From Glandiceps talaboti (taxonomy: Eukaryota; Hemichordata; Enteropneusta; Spengelidae), in NCBI RefSeq assembly GCF_964340395.1, contig NC_135553.1:13267501-13295000 (forward strand): a stretch of 27,500 nucleotides of DNA, given 5' to 3'. Positions within the stretch are counted from its first letter, which is position 1. Each line of letters begins with the position of its first letter. A program made the position numbers and the translations under genes. The notes beneath the pieces were generated by a model. That model ran no database searches and was not told where the DNA came from. It saw nothing but the letters and a program-made list of their open reading frames with translations. Positions 1-10,716 of the stretch are shown piece after piece.

Positions 1-97
1 GAATACTCATGGAGGTACGGAAACAGTAACTAGTGCGTGGCAAGCTCGAGCGAGCTCTACAACATCCATAACGCATAAGCAATCAGACCGTTCCACG

Positions 98-1516
98 ATG
101 AGCACCGTAACTGTTGAAGCAGTGACAAAATGGGTCAGGAATTGCAGACAGCTGTTGTTGTTTGTTTTAATTGTGAATGTTATAGCAGTACTTTTCATAT
201 ATCACCGACTGGTTCCTCGTACCATGGATGTATTAGTGAGAAATGGTCCTCAACAGGTAAATAAGGAATGCTACACTCATGCAGGTTCAGTCAATGGCAA
301 TGATCAACAAATCGAATCCGCCATATTGAATGTCAAGGAACGAATACAGGAGGCATGGCGAACCAATACCACGCAGGTGAAACAACTGAACGACTCAATT
401 TCTCTTTTGGAACAGAAAATAACACAGAGCAAGTGTGATTATCAACACCTCACCGGACCAAGTTCAGGTTCACGTAAAGAAACGACGTCCAGGACCAACA
501 TATTGATACTAGCAAGCATGAGGACGGGGTCGAGTTTCGCAGGTGAAATGTTCAATCAGAATACTGACACGTTGTACGTTTTTGAACCACTCCAAGACCT
601 TGGCTTGCATGACAGTGACCCGTTTCTTCCTACACAGGCAGCCCAACAGTTGGGCGATTTTTACAGATGCAATTTCACCTCTCCCTTTCTACGAGCGGTT
701 ATAAATGACTTCAACGAGCGTGAGCCTGTACGCAAAATAGATCTCGTCAAGTCATGGGTAAACGATCAACTCTGCACAAATTGGAATAGTAAACAAGGTA
801 CTTTCGAAACCTGTAGGAAGGTTACGCCTGAAATGGCAACGGAGTCGTGCAACAAGATTAAAATCAGGGCTGCTAAAACAGTCAGATTACCTCACCTAAA
901 CATTGTTCTTCACTTGATGGAGGATAAAGGTATAAATCTTAAAGTTATAAATATCCTCAGGGATCCACGCGGAATGATGTCTTCCGTTATTCCAATTCAC
1001 AACAATGATTATCTAGTGATCAGCAAAAGCAGAGCGAATAAGGTATTGACCGCCGAACATTACGTGGACAAACCTCCCCTACGAAAAAGGTTGGAAACAT
1101 ACTGTACCTCGATGTTGCAAAATGTCTTACTTGGGAAACAACTGTCTTTGTGGATTGGGGGAGAAAACTATATGCCGGTGAGATACGAAGACTTAGCTAG
1201 GAACCCTCATGATGTTGCTTCGCAAATGTATAGATTTACTGGCTTGGGAGAATTACCTCAAAATATCGTAAAATGGCTAGACGACAATACGAAAGCTGAT
1301 GACAGCCAAAATAATGAAAATTACGTATACAGCACTAAGAGAAATTCAAAATTGATCTCGGAGAATTGGCGAACAAAGATGACCCTGGGTCTTGTGAAAG
1401 CCATTCAAGAAACGGGTTCATGTACGAAATTCATGGAGATAATGAACTACAGGATAGTCGAGACAACTACACAGTTGTTGAATTTATCACAATCGTTGGT
1501 TTTGCCGTTAAACTAA
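98..1516 (+). CDS. carbohydrate sulfotransferase (CHST1/3-like, Gal/GlcNAc/GalNAc 6-O-sulfotransferase family)
   Basis: This single-exon protein of 472 residues probably transfers sulfate from PAPS to a sugar of a glycan or proteoglycan in the Golgi lumen. Seen: a short cytosolic N-terminus, one hydrophobic segment at about residues 19-37 (type II anchor), a stem at about 40-130, then the catalytic domain. MRTGSSF at 141-147 matches the 5'-phosphosulfate-binding loop of the CHST family, and VFEPL at 161-165 follows it as in that family. RDPRG at 288-292 with S295/S296 matches the 3'-phosphate-binding site. VRYEDLARNP at 361-370 is another family block. Potential N-glycosylation sites lie at N90, N98 and N192. 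Length is close to the family norm. The ATG at 98 has A at -3 and sits just before the anchor, but the frame is open to the window's left edge, so an upstream start or exon cannot be excluded. The acceptor sugar cannot be told from sequence. Confidence 0.88.
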   Translation: MSTVTVEAVTKWVRNCRQLLLFVLIVNVIAVLFIYHRLVPRTMDVLVRNGPQQVNKECYTHAGSVNGNDQQIESAILNVKERIQEAWRTNTTQVKQLNDSISLLEQKITQSKCDYQHLTGPSSGSRKETTSRTNILILASMRTGSSFAGEMFNQNTDTLYVFEPLQDLGLHDSDPFLPTQAAQQLGDFYRCNFTSPFLRAVINDFNEREPVRKIDLVKSWVNDQLCTNWNSKQGTFETCRKVTPEMATESCNKIKIRAAKTVRLPHLNIVLHLMEDKGINLKVINILRDPRGMMSSVIPIHNNDYLVISKSRANKVLTAEHYVDKPPLRKRLETYCTSMLQNVLLGKQLSLWIGGENYMPVRYEDLARNPHDVASQMYRFTGLGELPQNIVKWLDDNTKADDSQNNENYVYSTKRNSKLISENWRTKMTLGLVKAIQETGSCTKFMEIMNYRIVETTTQLLNLSQSLVLPLN

Positions 1517-1598
1517 ACACAGGGCGGTTTATCGTCACATTTGTTTCCATGTAATGATCTATTCACCGAATTATTCTTGTTTTCTGCTTTGATCGTGC

Positions 1599-1603
<5 letters not shown>

Positions 1604-1685
<82 letters not shown>
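1604..1685. repeat. (TA)n microsatellite
   Basis: About 80 bp of uninterrupted TA dinucleotides lie 90 bp after the sulfotransferase stop codon, probably within or just past its 3' UTR. Long open frames coding Ile-Tyr repeats here are artefacts of the repeat. Confidence 0.97.
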
Positions 1686-1686
<1 letters not shown>

Positions 1687-2413
1687 CACAAACATATCGT
1701 TTTACGGAATTTCACCTTTTTTTAAAAAAAGATACTGTTTTATTTTTTGAGATACTGTTTTATTTTTTGAGATTATTGTTGTTTCGGATTTTAACGGCCG
1801 GGGGATCTTTACCGCCTCTCATAAACGTACAGGTGTTTGCAAACTTGTCGTACAGAACATAAAACTGACTGCTGATGAAGGTCGGTCTTTTCGTAGGTGT
1901 GATGATCGTGTCTCTCCTGATACAAAAAAAAAGTAGTGTGGTTTTTAAAAAAAATAATTGCTGGGTACTGATGAATTTGCAGGGATGGCTCACTAGTTAC
2001 GATGCAATCACAATTTCCCCTCTGGATAATTCTAACCTGGACGATAAATGTACAGGTCTCCAGATTACTACTAATACTAGTATATGTGTACTGAGAATTG
2101 CTTGTGTATCCACCAAAACTAATTAGGTCAAGGTAACAGTGAAATAACAGTGAAATAGCCTAACTGTAGACTTGAGAACGGCTAACGCACATACCCTATT
2201 CCTCCCGCTTATCAGCTCAAATTTGTATTAGTCTGCGGAATCATAAGCGGAGCAGTATAACGTCAAACTAACATTGATTTCAAGGGATTATATATAAATG
2301 TATAAATATATACATAGTCATATGAATGTAAGTGTCTCGCTGGGAGAGATCAGTAATATTAGTAGCAGATAATTATGTGTGTGTGTGTGTGTTTATGTTT
2401 GTGTTTGAGTGTG

Positions 2414-2480
<67 letters not shown>

Positions 2481-3268
2481 GTTAGTATAGTCGTCTCTCA
2501 GGAAAGACCAGTTCTCAATGCAATAATAGTAGCAAAGCATAAGAGACTACAGAGTTCTACACTATAATTATAGTATAACTCATGAATTTCACACTTTAGT
2601 GTGATCGTCAGTTGGCTACAACACTAGCAGTTTTTCAATGTTTATTTATGATGCATGATATGTTGGCTAGCACATTGCGTAACAAGATGTCGGACTAATC
2701 TTCTGGTTGTTTTCAGTTTTATCAAATCAGTTTTGTTCAGTTTTATTGTGCAACAGCCGTGTTGATTACATGTATGTTAATGTATCTTGTATGATTTGAC
2801 GTGTTACTCATGTAAATTGAAGACACTTTAAATTTAAACAAATATTCTGTCGGTTAATTAGTTTATCAATTCGTTCTAGTTTTACATTTTATGACATCAT
2901 TATTAGTTTTTAGTATTACTATAATCACGGAAGTCTGGGTAAAATATTACCAAACCGTTACCTAGGCAACACCATCAATTCCGTTTATAAAAATCCGTAC
3001 AATTCGAATGATTGGTTCACTATACTGAGTGGCTAAACGGGATATCTCCTCTTATTTCAATCTGTTTATATCTGTTCTTGGCGTTAACGTAATAACGCGA
3101 CCAGTGTTTCGATCAGTAAAAAATCATTATGTATAATTTGAAATCACCACAAAATTTAAGCCCGCATATCAGTACTAAAATGTGTTCCGTCGTACCTCGG
3201 TTACCACAATATGCCTGTTTTACGTATAACAGTAATTACTATGTATTCAGTTTGTATCTTCTTTTACA
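1686..3268. other. gene-free AT-rich stretch with small repeats
   Basis: No gene is recognisable. The stretch holds a perfect tandem duplication of the 20-bp unit GATACTGTTTTATTTTTTGA (1731-1770) and an interrupted GT microsatellite (2376-2481). The rest is AT-rich and has only short open frames. No convincing AATAAA for the sulfotransferase was seen close to its stop codon. Confidence 0.7.
2376..2481. repeat. (GT)n microsatellite, interrupted
   Basis: About 105 bp consist of GT dinucleotides with a few interruptions (TTTATG, TTTGAG, GC). Confidence 0.95.
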
Positions 3269-3269
3269 A

Positions 3270-3588
3270 TGTATTTATCAATGTGCGCGGACATACTAAA
3301 AAATACATTACATACGTTTATTGTCTATGACAATATGCATCCCTTACCCAGCTCTTTTGATAAGCCCCCATTCTGGACGCCGTTACAGAATGCCTGGCCT
3401 CTCACTGAGTTGCAAGGAAAAACCACTTCAAAAAAAAATCGTTTGTTCCAAGACCATTTTAAACTTACAGAATGTATATTGTACTTGTGTAAATTGTTTT
3501 GTAAATTGTATTTTGAGCCTAAAGACAAATTTCCGCATTCATATATGGATAATAAAGATATTGCATTGGATTGAATTGAATTGAATTG
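3270..3588 (+). mobile_element. 3' end of a truncated non-LTR retrotransposon (CR1/L2-like)
   Basis: The stretch has the look of a CR1/L2-type 3' UTR: repeated TGTAAATTGT segments near 3487-3510, a GAGCCTAAAGACAAATTTCC block at about 3514-3533, AATAAA at 3551-3556, and a terminal run of the 5-bp unit ATTGA at about 3569-3588. Such short tandem tails mark the 3' end of many elements of this group. The left limit is approximate. The coding part is missing or unrecognisable, as expected for a 5'-truncated copy. It differs from the 3' UTR of the long element at 7.4-10.7 kb, so it belongs to another family. Confidence 0.6.
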
Positions 3589-6223
3589 TGTGCTTGTATC
3601 AGATAGAAATGCGGACTTTGTATTTTATAAGTAAAATATCGGTGTTGTTGTCTAATAAGGTATATGGTATTTACATTTATATTTCAGGAAGTTCATGTCG
3701 TATGAACAATGTAAAATTAGATCAGATTCAAATGACGCCACCACTAAGGTAATTATCACATTTAGACTTCGAGAAACTAAACGAATTTGAGATCCATCTT
3801 CATCGTAACATGCCGTATGAAATTCTTGAACTGAGTGTTACACAAGGATGTCACCTATAAATTACAAACAGCGGGAAAACATTGAGAAGGTGATACCCCT
3901 GAAGGTCATCATCAAATGTATATACATGTATATACGTTCGTGTTTTGTATTTGTATTGTGTGGTTTGAATACTAAATGGCCGCCATTCAATGCATACTTG
4001 TTCAATTTCATTCTGTGTTCTCAGTACTCAAATATCTCCTCGAGCTGAGCACAGCACAAACATTGATATATTTGACTATAAAGTGTCAGTACACTCAATA
4101 CACATTAAATCTACGTATACAGTCAGCCCATTTAAACGTCTTATTTGAACCGGCGATAACCCAAGTTATTCAGTGTACCTATGATGATCAATTCGCTCGC
4201 AGTCATCTAGATAAAGCGACACAGTGTGCATGTCTATTTGCATTTTAAAGAATTGCGTCATCAAAGGTCGTTACCATGGTAGCATTGGTTGCACCTGACC
4301 GTAATGGTTTATGCTTGAAAAAAAACCTACATGTTCATCAGTGTTTCCCATGCCATTTCGAGCACGCCATACCTGCCCTTTGTGTCCATAGCAACGCCGT
4401 TTCCTGCTACTTCAGAAGAAAACATGAATGCATTAATGTTCATATTAAAGACCAGATTGGCATTTAATACCTGTAATATTTGAGGGTTTGATAAACTATG
4501 CCAATCACTCCCAGCAGTGTATATTTACATTTCCTATTAATTGTGCGTCTGGCGTGTTGAATACTACAGAGACATATATAGATGTTTTTTTAGGAAATCT
4601 AACGGGTGGGGTATGTAAATACAGTTCTGGGAAGATGTGACAGTATGGGTTTAGTGTGATACTAATTCTTCTGATCATTTCTCGTGATGTGAAATACGAT
4701 CTGAACCGTTCAGATTTCGCCCTTTTTGTGGAAACATACGGTTACTGTATGAGTATTGCGTAGATAACAGTATTCGTTGGGTTGTACCTATTGCATGCAC
4801 AGCGTTGACTGACTGATAAGTGTGATCCTATTTTTTCCTATTTCTCGTTACCCGATCGACCCAAATTTTCAGCTCCGACATCAAAATTAAAAAAACATCA
4901 TTTTCACCCCCCCCCCCCTCCCTTAATATTTTGCAAAACAGCGCCATCTCTAGCGAAAATAAGAAACTGTCCGACGTGGACTGTCGACGTCATCTACATT
5001 CGTGGCGGCAACAACGATACTTGTTCACGAACAGAGTATTTCTTTCATGACGGAGGGGTGGGGGCTTAGAACATGTCAATTGTGTAGAGACACGGCTTGT
5101 AAAAAGAGCTTGTTACCGCGACGAATCCAGTGAAAAGAAGATTGAGAGGAGAAAAATGAGAGGCAGAGAAACATGTAGTCTAGTTCCTGTACGGTAATAG
5201 AAAAATAAACACGTTGGCATCCAGACTAAGAAAGATGAAGAAGGTGATTTTATTTATTGAAACACTTTTACTTTGTTTTGTAAAATCGACCAACCGACCC
5301 TTAAAAAAGTAATGAGAAACATTTTTTAAAAATAGGGCCACCCTTATCTCAAGTTCTATATGTTGGAAGGCTTGCCCATCCTCAAGCAATCTTGAATTTA
5401 ATACAAGTTCCAATGAATCATCAGCTGATCACTGACAAAGCATTCTCAACTCTGAACTTATATGATGTAGAGTCACACTGCAGTTCTTTGCTGTTATTCA
5501 TGAGGGTTTATGACTGAACACCTTTAAGTCGGAATTCTCAGTGCATGGTGCGCAACGACTCGAGGGCGCCGCTCTCGAGGGATCGAGGCCGAGGATGGTG
5601 AAATTTTTCCCTGCTCGCGCCGCCCTGATTGACTCCGGGGCCAGTAATTTCTGTACGCATACGTGTAAAAAATAAATGGCAATCATTCCTTTCTGGAATT
5701 TATAGGCGGAGTAACTGTCAAAAAAAAGGTAGTTGAAGTGCTGGATCCGTCAACAACATATTTCAGTCCAAATATGCGATTCAAGTATACTATTGAATCA
5801 AAGTTTGACGTTTTACGTTGGTGGACTTCGATTTTACGACCACTCCACGGGTCACACTACGAGCGGACGTTGTCGAATCCACCAGCGCGAAGGATCTAAA
5901 CTGCAAATTGGTGCACCACGAATACGGTTGAACTTTGAACCTTAACTTTGACCTTTATACATTTTGCGTTTTTCAGTGAACTGAATTATTTGAATTTTCC
6001 AGATATTTATTTTTTATGCTATTTCCACGTTTATTTATATTTGTTGCTGCTTTTACGATATCTTCTTAAAACTTTACATATTTTGCGTTTTATATTAAGT
6101 TCAATTTTATTGAGAAGTCTATAAACATTAATAACAAACACGGTTTTTATATGCATATATGGGTGTGCAGTTTTTATCAGGCGCTATAAACATGTTACCG
6201 CCTGGTAGATTAAATGGGTTCAC
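3589..6223. other. gene-free stretch
   Basis: No gene is recognised. There is a C-run at about 4907-4918 and a GC-richer patch at about 5535-5645 that contains CTCGAGGGCGCC and CTCGAGGGATCGAG. The open frame 5733-5945 (70 codons, +) resembles no family I know and is probably chance. The segment just before the ATTC run (about 6100-6223) could be another retroelement 3' end, but this is weak. Confidence 0.5.
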
Positions 6224-6251
6224 ATTCATTCATTCATTCATTCATTCATTC
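6224..6251. repeat. (ATTC)n short tandem repeat
   Basis: About seven copies of ATTC, possibly the tail of a degraded non-LTR element. No other support was found. Confidence 0.85.
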
Positions 6252-7362
6252 AAAAAATGCTATTTTTTTAAAGAATAATGTACTAAAAGACGTTATTGTT
6301 ATCAGGAGGTTATATTTTCTTCTGCAAGAACACTTTTTATATTGATATCAAACATATTCAGTTAAAAATGAAAATAATATTCATTTAATCCCTAAATTAG
6401 TTTTTTGTTATGTTGAAAAACCCACGCTGCATGCACATGATTCCCGTAATCCTACAGTAGTATCAGCTCACATACTCTACATGTTGTTGAACATTTAGAT
6501 CCAAGTATGGTGTACCAAGTACAGGTGTAGTATTAATTGACGAAAAAAGAATGTATATTCTATCTGGCACACCCAGTTCGTTGTGTCAGGGAAATCGACT
6601 GTTAGAGTAAATTGCCATAATCATGTTATCTTTTAGCTATCCCACGCGTAAAAAAAAAGCTTAGGCCAGGGTCGGCGGCTTCATCTAGGGTCGGTCGGGT
6701 TATTTGAAACAAACTATAATATATAGTTCAGTTGAAACAAGGGGTCAATCATCGAGCGAAGGTATTGTCGCAAATTTTAGATCCGCCACACAATACAGAA
6801 TTCTCTAAACGTATGACCTTTCAATTATAAATCATCATATTGATCATTTACATCTTATTTTCGTCGCGTCCACCATAAATTCTGCTTAGGCCCAATATAC
6901 ATTACTTTTATGAAATTCGAATTCTAACATCCAATTAGATTTAATCATACTTACTACTGGCATTCAGCCTGTATGTTGTCTCTTGTACATAGATAATTTA
7001 CTGATCAGAACCTGTCATTCTTATCGGTACGTCATGATGCCAGTAAAATAAAATAAACAAAAAACGATATTGAATATTTAATCAAATAAATGAAAATAGA
7101 TAACAAAAATAACAGCTCTCAACACTACTGTGTATTGGTAGACCTATTGAAACGCCAACTGACGGTATGAAAGCCATTTGAATAATTAACTCATTAATGA
7201 AGTAAATTTAGAATGTCTGGTCGACTATAGAAACCAATGAAACCAAGGGGATTGAAATAGATGATTCACCTGTAGTGAAGATAAAGTCAGAAGACGACAT
7301 TCAACGTATAAAGTAACTCTTACCGTTTAATATTTCCAATAGTACTTAATCATTTCACATGA
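6252..7362. other. region upstream of the retrotransposon ORF
   Basis: The 5' UTR of the following retrotransposon must begin somewhere here, but no boundary or target-site duplication could be recognised. A GC-richer patch lies at about 6660-6705. The frame just upstream of the main ORF (about 7214-7315, +) reads a short charged stretch that ends in KSEDDIQRIK and a stop. It is closed upstream by TAG and TAA, so it is not a usable ORF1, though it could be a remnant of one. Confidence 0.45.
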
Positions 7363-10290
7363 ATGACTGAAGAAGCCATAATCAAATACAATTGTAAGTC
7401 ATATAGTGTTGATCAGTTCAATGAAAACAGAGAGATATCATGTAATGCTTGTTCTTTCCTGCATCTAAACATAAGATCATTGTCAAAACATTACGATGAT
7501 TTTGTGTCCTTGCTTAGCATCTTACAGCAGAATTTTCACTTTATTGCTCTGTCAGAAACATGGTTGAAACCAGATTCAAACTGTTGCCTTTACAATTTAC
7601 CTTCGTTTAATCTTATCACATGTAATCGTAAGGGTTCTCAGGGTGGCGGCGTTGCATTGTACACTCACAACTCCTTGCAAACCACCCGCATAAATTCAAA
7701 AAGTATTGCACATTGTGAGTCTATTTTTGTTGAATGTGTCATTGAAAACAAAAGAGTTGTGGTAGGTGTTATTTACCGTAGACCCAATACGCCATATGAC
7801 GAATTCTTTGATAGTTTTGAAGCATGCATCGACCAGATGTCAATCAAGGGAAGGGAATTTGTAATCCTTGGTGATGTAAACATCGATACTTCCTTTGACA
7901 ATACACCTGCTATTCATTACAACTCTCTTTTAAACACATACAATTTCTCACAGTTAATTAACACCCCTACCCGAGTAACTTCCTCTTCAAGTTCAACCAT
8001 TGATCACTTTCTTTCTACCATCACTGACTACTTCATTGAAAGCGGAGTTATTCTGTCAGACATTACCGACCACTATCCCATATTCGGTATCATCAAACAG
8101 TTTAACCACGTTTTCAAACCTAACACTACCTTTCAACGTTATGACTTTAAGAGCTACAACAAAGACGCTTTCCTTGCTGATTTGGATGATATACCATGGC
8201 AAACAGTTTATGACTGCCGTGACCCGACTGATGCCTATGCAAATTTCTATAACTTATTCTATAGTGTACTGAGAAAACATCTCCGCCTGAAATCGTCTCA
8301 TCACAAGCCAAAACCAATCCAGAAACCTTGGCTTTCCAAGGGTTTGCTCAAATCTATTTCTACAAAGCATAGATTATTCAAGAAAATGAAAAGTAACCCC
8401 CATCATCATCATATCAAAATTAAGTACACAGCGTACAGGAATATCTTGTCGAAGCTCCTCAAGTCAGCAAAGAAAAGTCATTATGCTAATCTATTCACTT
8501 CATCTCATGGAAACACTAACAAGACATGGCGAGTGATAAAGGAAATTTTAAACAAAAGTAAGTCAAACCTTATCCCAGACAGTATCAAAGGAAGAGACCC
8601 TCAAAAAACTCTCCTTTCAGAAAACAAAGATATAGCTGAAGAATTTAATTACTACTTTACGAATGTTGGTCCTAAACTTGCAGCGAGGATAACAACTGTT
8701 TCTGATTTTAATCAATACCTTAGAGGTAACTACGTCAACTCTTTTTACTTTCGACCTGTGTGTGAGAACGAAGTTCTTAGTGAAATTCAAAAACTGGACC
8801 CTGAAAAAGCCACCGGGCAAGACATGGTTCATCCAAAATTGGTGAAACATGCCGCAAATATAATTTCCGCTCCACTCACCCATGTGATTAACTGTTCACT
8901 GATCCAAGGTACCTTCCCAGATGATTTAAAAGTTGCAAAAGTGATCCCAGTCTATAAGAAGGGCTCTGCCCAAGATGTTGGAAATTATCGACCGATCTCG
9001 ATCTTGCCAATTATCAGCAAAATAATTGAATCCGTTATAAATAAGCAATTACTTAACTACCTCGAAAAATATAATATTTTAATAGAAACACAGTTCGGCT
9101 TTCGCAAGAAGCACAGTACAAAACTGGCTCTTGCTGATCTGGTCGCTAACATTGCTGAAAAAATGGACAAGGGATTTTTGACATTTGGAATTTTTATAGA
9201 CCTTAGAAAAGCATTTGATACAATCAATCATGACATTTTGTTATGTAAATTAGAACATTATGGCATAAGGGGTTTACCACTACTCTGGTTCAAAAGCTAT
9301 CTGACCAATCGTAAGCAAACTGTAAATGTCAGTGATAGTTCTTCATCATGCATGTCAATAAGTTGTGGTGTTCCGCAAGGATCAATACTAGGTCCTATCT
9401 TGTTTCTAATCTATATCAATGACATTGTTAACTCCACTGGATCATTTGACTTCAGACTCTTTGCAGATGATACGAATTTATTCCAATTTATCAAGAACCA
9501 GACTAATACTGTCAATCTAAATCAGATCGATATTGATTTCAGGAAAGTCTGCGATTGGTGTAATGCGAACAAACTGACTATAAATTCCGAAAAAACGAAC
9601 TACATGATAATAAAAACACCCCAGAGATCCGTCAATGTATCTGGTAGTCTGAACATTGGTAATTCTCCCATACTTGGTGTCTCTTCAACCAACTATCTGG
9701 GAGTATTCCTAGATGAACATATGACTTGGAAACCTCACATTGACAAGGTTAGAAATTCAATTGCACCAATTGTAGGGATTATTTCAAAACTCCGTCATAT
9801 CGTTCCCCAATCAACACTTATCCTACTGTACAACTCCATGATCTTACCACACATATCGTATTGTATTGAAATTTGGGGCAATACCTATATGAGCTTGTTA
9901 AATCCTATCTTGAAGTTACAGAAGCAAATAGTTCGCCTTATTACTTTCGCAGACTTTCGTGCTCACACTGCTCCTATTTTTCGTAAACTTAATATTTTAG
10001 ATATTCATAAACAGAGCAAATTTAGTACCTGTATGTTTATTTTTGATTTAAAGAGTAGTCGCTTTGCGCACAGCGTTGATAATTACCTCGACATTTTACC
10101 TCATAGTTACTCAACACGACAGGCAACAAGTGACAATTTTTATACTCCAAAATTTAATCTTTCTTTGAACCATCATAGCTTCAAGTACGCTGCAACCAAA
10201 CACTGGAACTCAATACCAGACTTTATCAAGAATCTCAATAAACGCCATGAATTTAAGTATCACTTGAAGAACTGGCTACTTACCAGCTAA
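7363..10290 (+). CDS. non-LTR retrotransposon ORF2: APE endonuclease + reverse transcriptase (CR1/Jockey group)
   Basis: A 975-residue polyprotein nicks the target and reverse-transcribes its own RNA at the nick. Endonuclease, residues 32-240: HLNIRSL (34-40, N36), SETW (64-67, E65), IYRRP (137-141), GDVN (170-173, with V where GDFN is usual), STIDHF (211-216) and TDHYPI (235-240, H237). All the expected catalytic positions are present. Reverse transcriptase, about residues 480-800: KATGQD (482-487), VIPVYKKG (527-534), NYRPIS (541-546), FGFRKKHST (578-586), FIDLRKAFDTINH (611-623, D613), CGVPQGSILGP (668-678) and LFADDTNLF (699-707, with the catalytic FADD at 700-703). No C-terminal RNase H or zinc knuckle is evident. 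The motif wording fits the CR1/L2/Daphne/Crack cluster rather than RTE or L1; the exact clade is unsettled. There is no stop or frameshift, so the copy is young. The short overlapping ATG at 7359 closes at once. Confidence 0.95.
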   Translation: MTEEAIIKYNCKSYSVDQFNENREISCNACSFLHLNIRSLSKHYDDFVSLLSILQQNFHFIALSETWLKPDSNCCLYNLPSFNLITCNRKGSQGGGVALYTHNSLQTTRINSKSIAHCESIFVECVIENKRVVVGVIYRRPNTPYDEFFDSFEACIDQMSIKGREFVILGDVNIDTSFDNTPAIHYNSLLNTYNFSQLINTPTRVTSSSSSTIDHFLSTITDYFIESGVILSDITDHYPIFGIIKQFNHVFKPNTTFQRYDFKSYNKDAFLADLDDIPWQTVYDCRDPTDAYANFYNLFYSVLRKHLRLKSSHHKPKPIQKPWLSKGLLKSISTKHRLFKKMKSNPHHHHIKIKYTAYRNILSKLLKSAKKSHYANLFTSSHGNTNKTWRVIKEILNKSKSNLIPDSIKGRDPQKTLLSENKDIAEEFNYYFTNVGPKLAARITTVSDFNQYLRGNYVNSFYFRPVCENEVLSEIQKLDPEKATGQDMVHPKLVKHAANIISAPLTHVINCSLIQGTFPDDLKVAKVIPVYKKGSAQDVGNYRPISILPIISKIIESVINKQLLNYLEKYNILIETQFGFRKKHSTKLALADLVANIAEKMDKGFLTFGIFIDLRKAFDTINHDILLCKLEHYGIRGLPLLWFKSYLTNRKQTVNVSDSSSSCMSISCGVPQGSILGPILFLIYINDIVNSTGSFDFRLFADDTNLFQFIKNQTNTVNLNQIDIDFRKVCDWCNANKLTINSEKTNYMIIKTPQRSVNVSGSLNIGNSPILGVSSTNYLGVFLDEHMTWKPHIDKVRNSIAPIVGIISKLRHIVPQSTLILLYNSMILPHISYCIEIWGNTYMSLLNPILKLQKQIVRLITFADFRAHTAPIFRKLNILDIHKQSKFSTCMFIFDLKSSRFAHSVDNYLDILPHSYSTRQATSDNFYTPKFNLSLNHHSFKYAATKHWNSIPDFIKNLNKRHEFKYHLKNWLLTS

Positions 10291-10507
10291 ACTTCTCTTT
10301 TCAGTGCTATTCCACTGTTATGTTATGTAGATATCATTTACTGTTAATTAATCTACCCATCGGCATATACAGCTGTTATACTTCTTATACCGTTCGACCA
10401 TCTTTCACAGACGTTCACCTTTAAAAGTATTTTTCGCATTGTGTCTGAGGGTCACATTCAGACTAGTTCGAATGAACTATTTGTGATCCCCGCCAGAAAT
10501 GTTCACC

Positions 10508-10511
<4 letters not shown>

Positions 10512-10583
<72 letters not shown>
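10512..10583. repeat. (TG)n microsatellite inside the retrotransposon 3' UTR
   Basis: About 70 bp of pure TG lie between the ORF stop and the AATAAA signal of the element. Confidence 0.95.
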
Positions 10584-10588
<5 letters not shown>

Positions 10589-10716
10589 AATCTGAATAAT
10601 TTATAACATTAAGCTCTGTAAATTTATTTGTAATGTCGAGCTCTTTGTACGAGATATTGTGTCTTTTTTTTTTTTTTTCTGGCGAAAATAAACATTATTA
10701 TTTATTATTTATACTA

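Larger units (their letters stand above)
7363..10716 (+). mobile_element. non-LTR retrotransposon copy (coding part and 3' UTR)
   Basis: The element comprises the 975-codon ORF, a 3' UTR of about 420 bp with a GT microsatellite, AATAAA at 10687-10692, and an AT-rich end of TTATT-type repeats (about 10693-10712). A small stem-loop near 10451-10489 pairs TCACA with TGTGA and, inside, AGTTC with GAACT; it may help the reverse transcriptase recognise the 3' end (inference). The 5' limit is unknown and lies before 7363. No ORF1 is visible, and no target-site duplication was found by eye. Confidence 0.8.

Noticed and set aside
1513-1750. Open frames on both strands coding long Ile-Tyr runs
   Set aside because: They are produced by the TA microsatellite at 1604-1685; the same applies at 20053-20134 and 20374-20497.
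5733-5945. 70-codon plus-strand open frame
   Set aside because: No recognisable family, no splice or promoter context, and length expected by chance in this much sequence.
7214-7315. Possible end of an ORF1 upstream of the retrotransposon polyprotein
   Set aside because: Only about 33 codons are open, closed upstream by TAG and TAA, with no zinc-knuckle or coiled-coil signal; at most a remnant.
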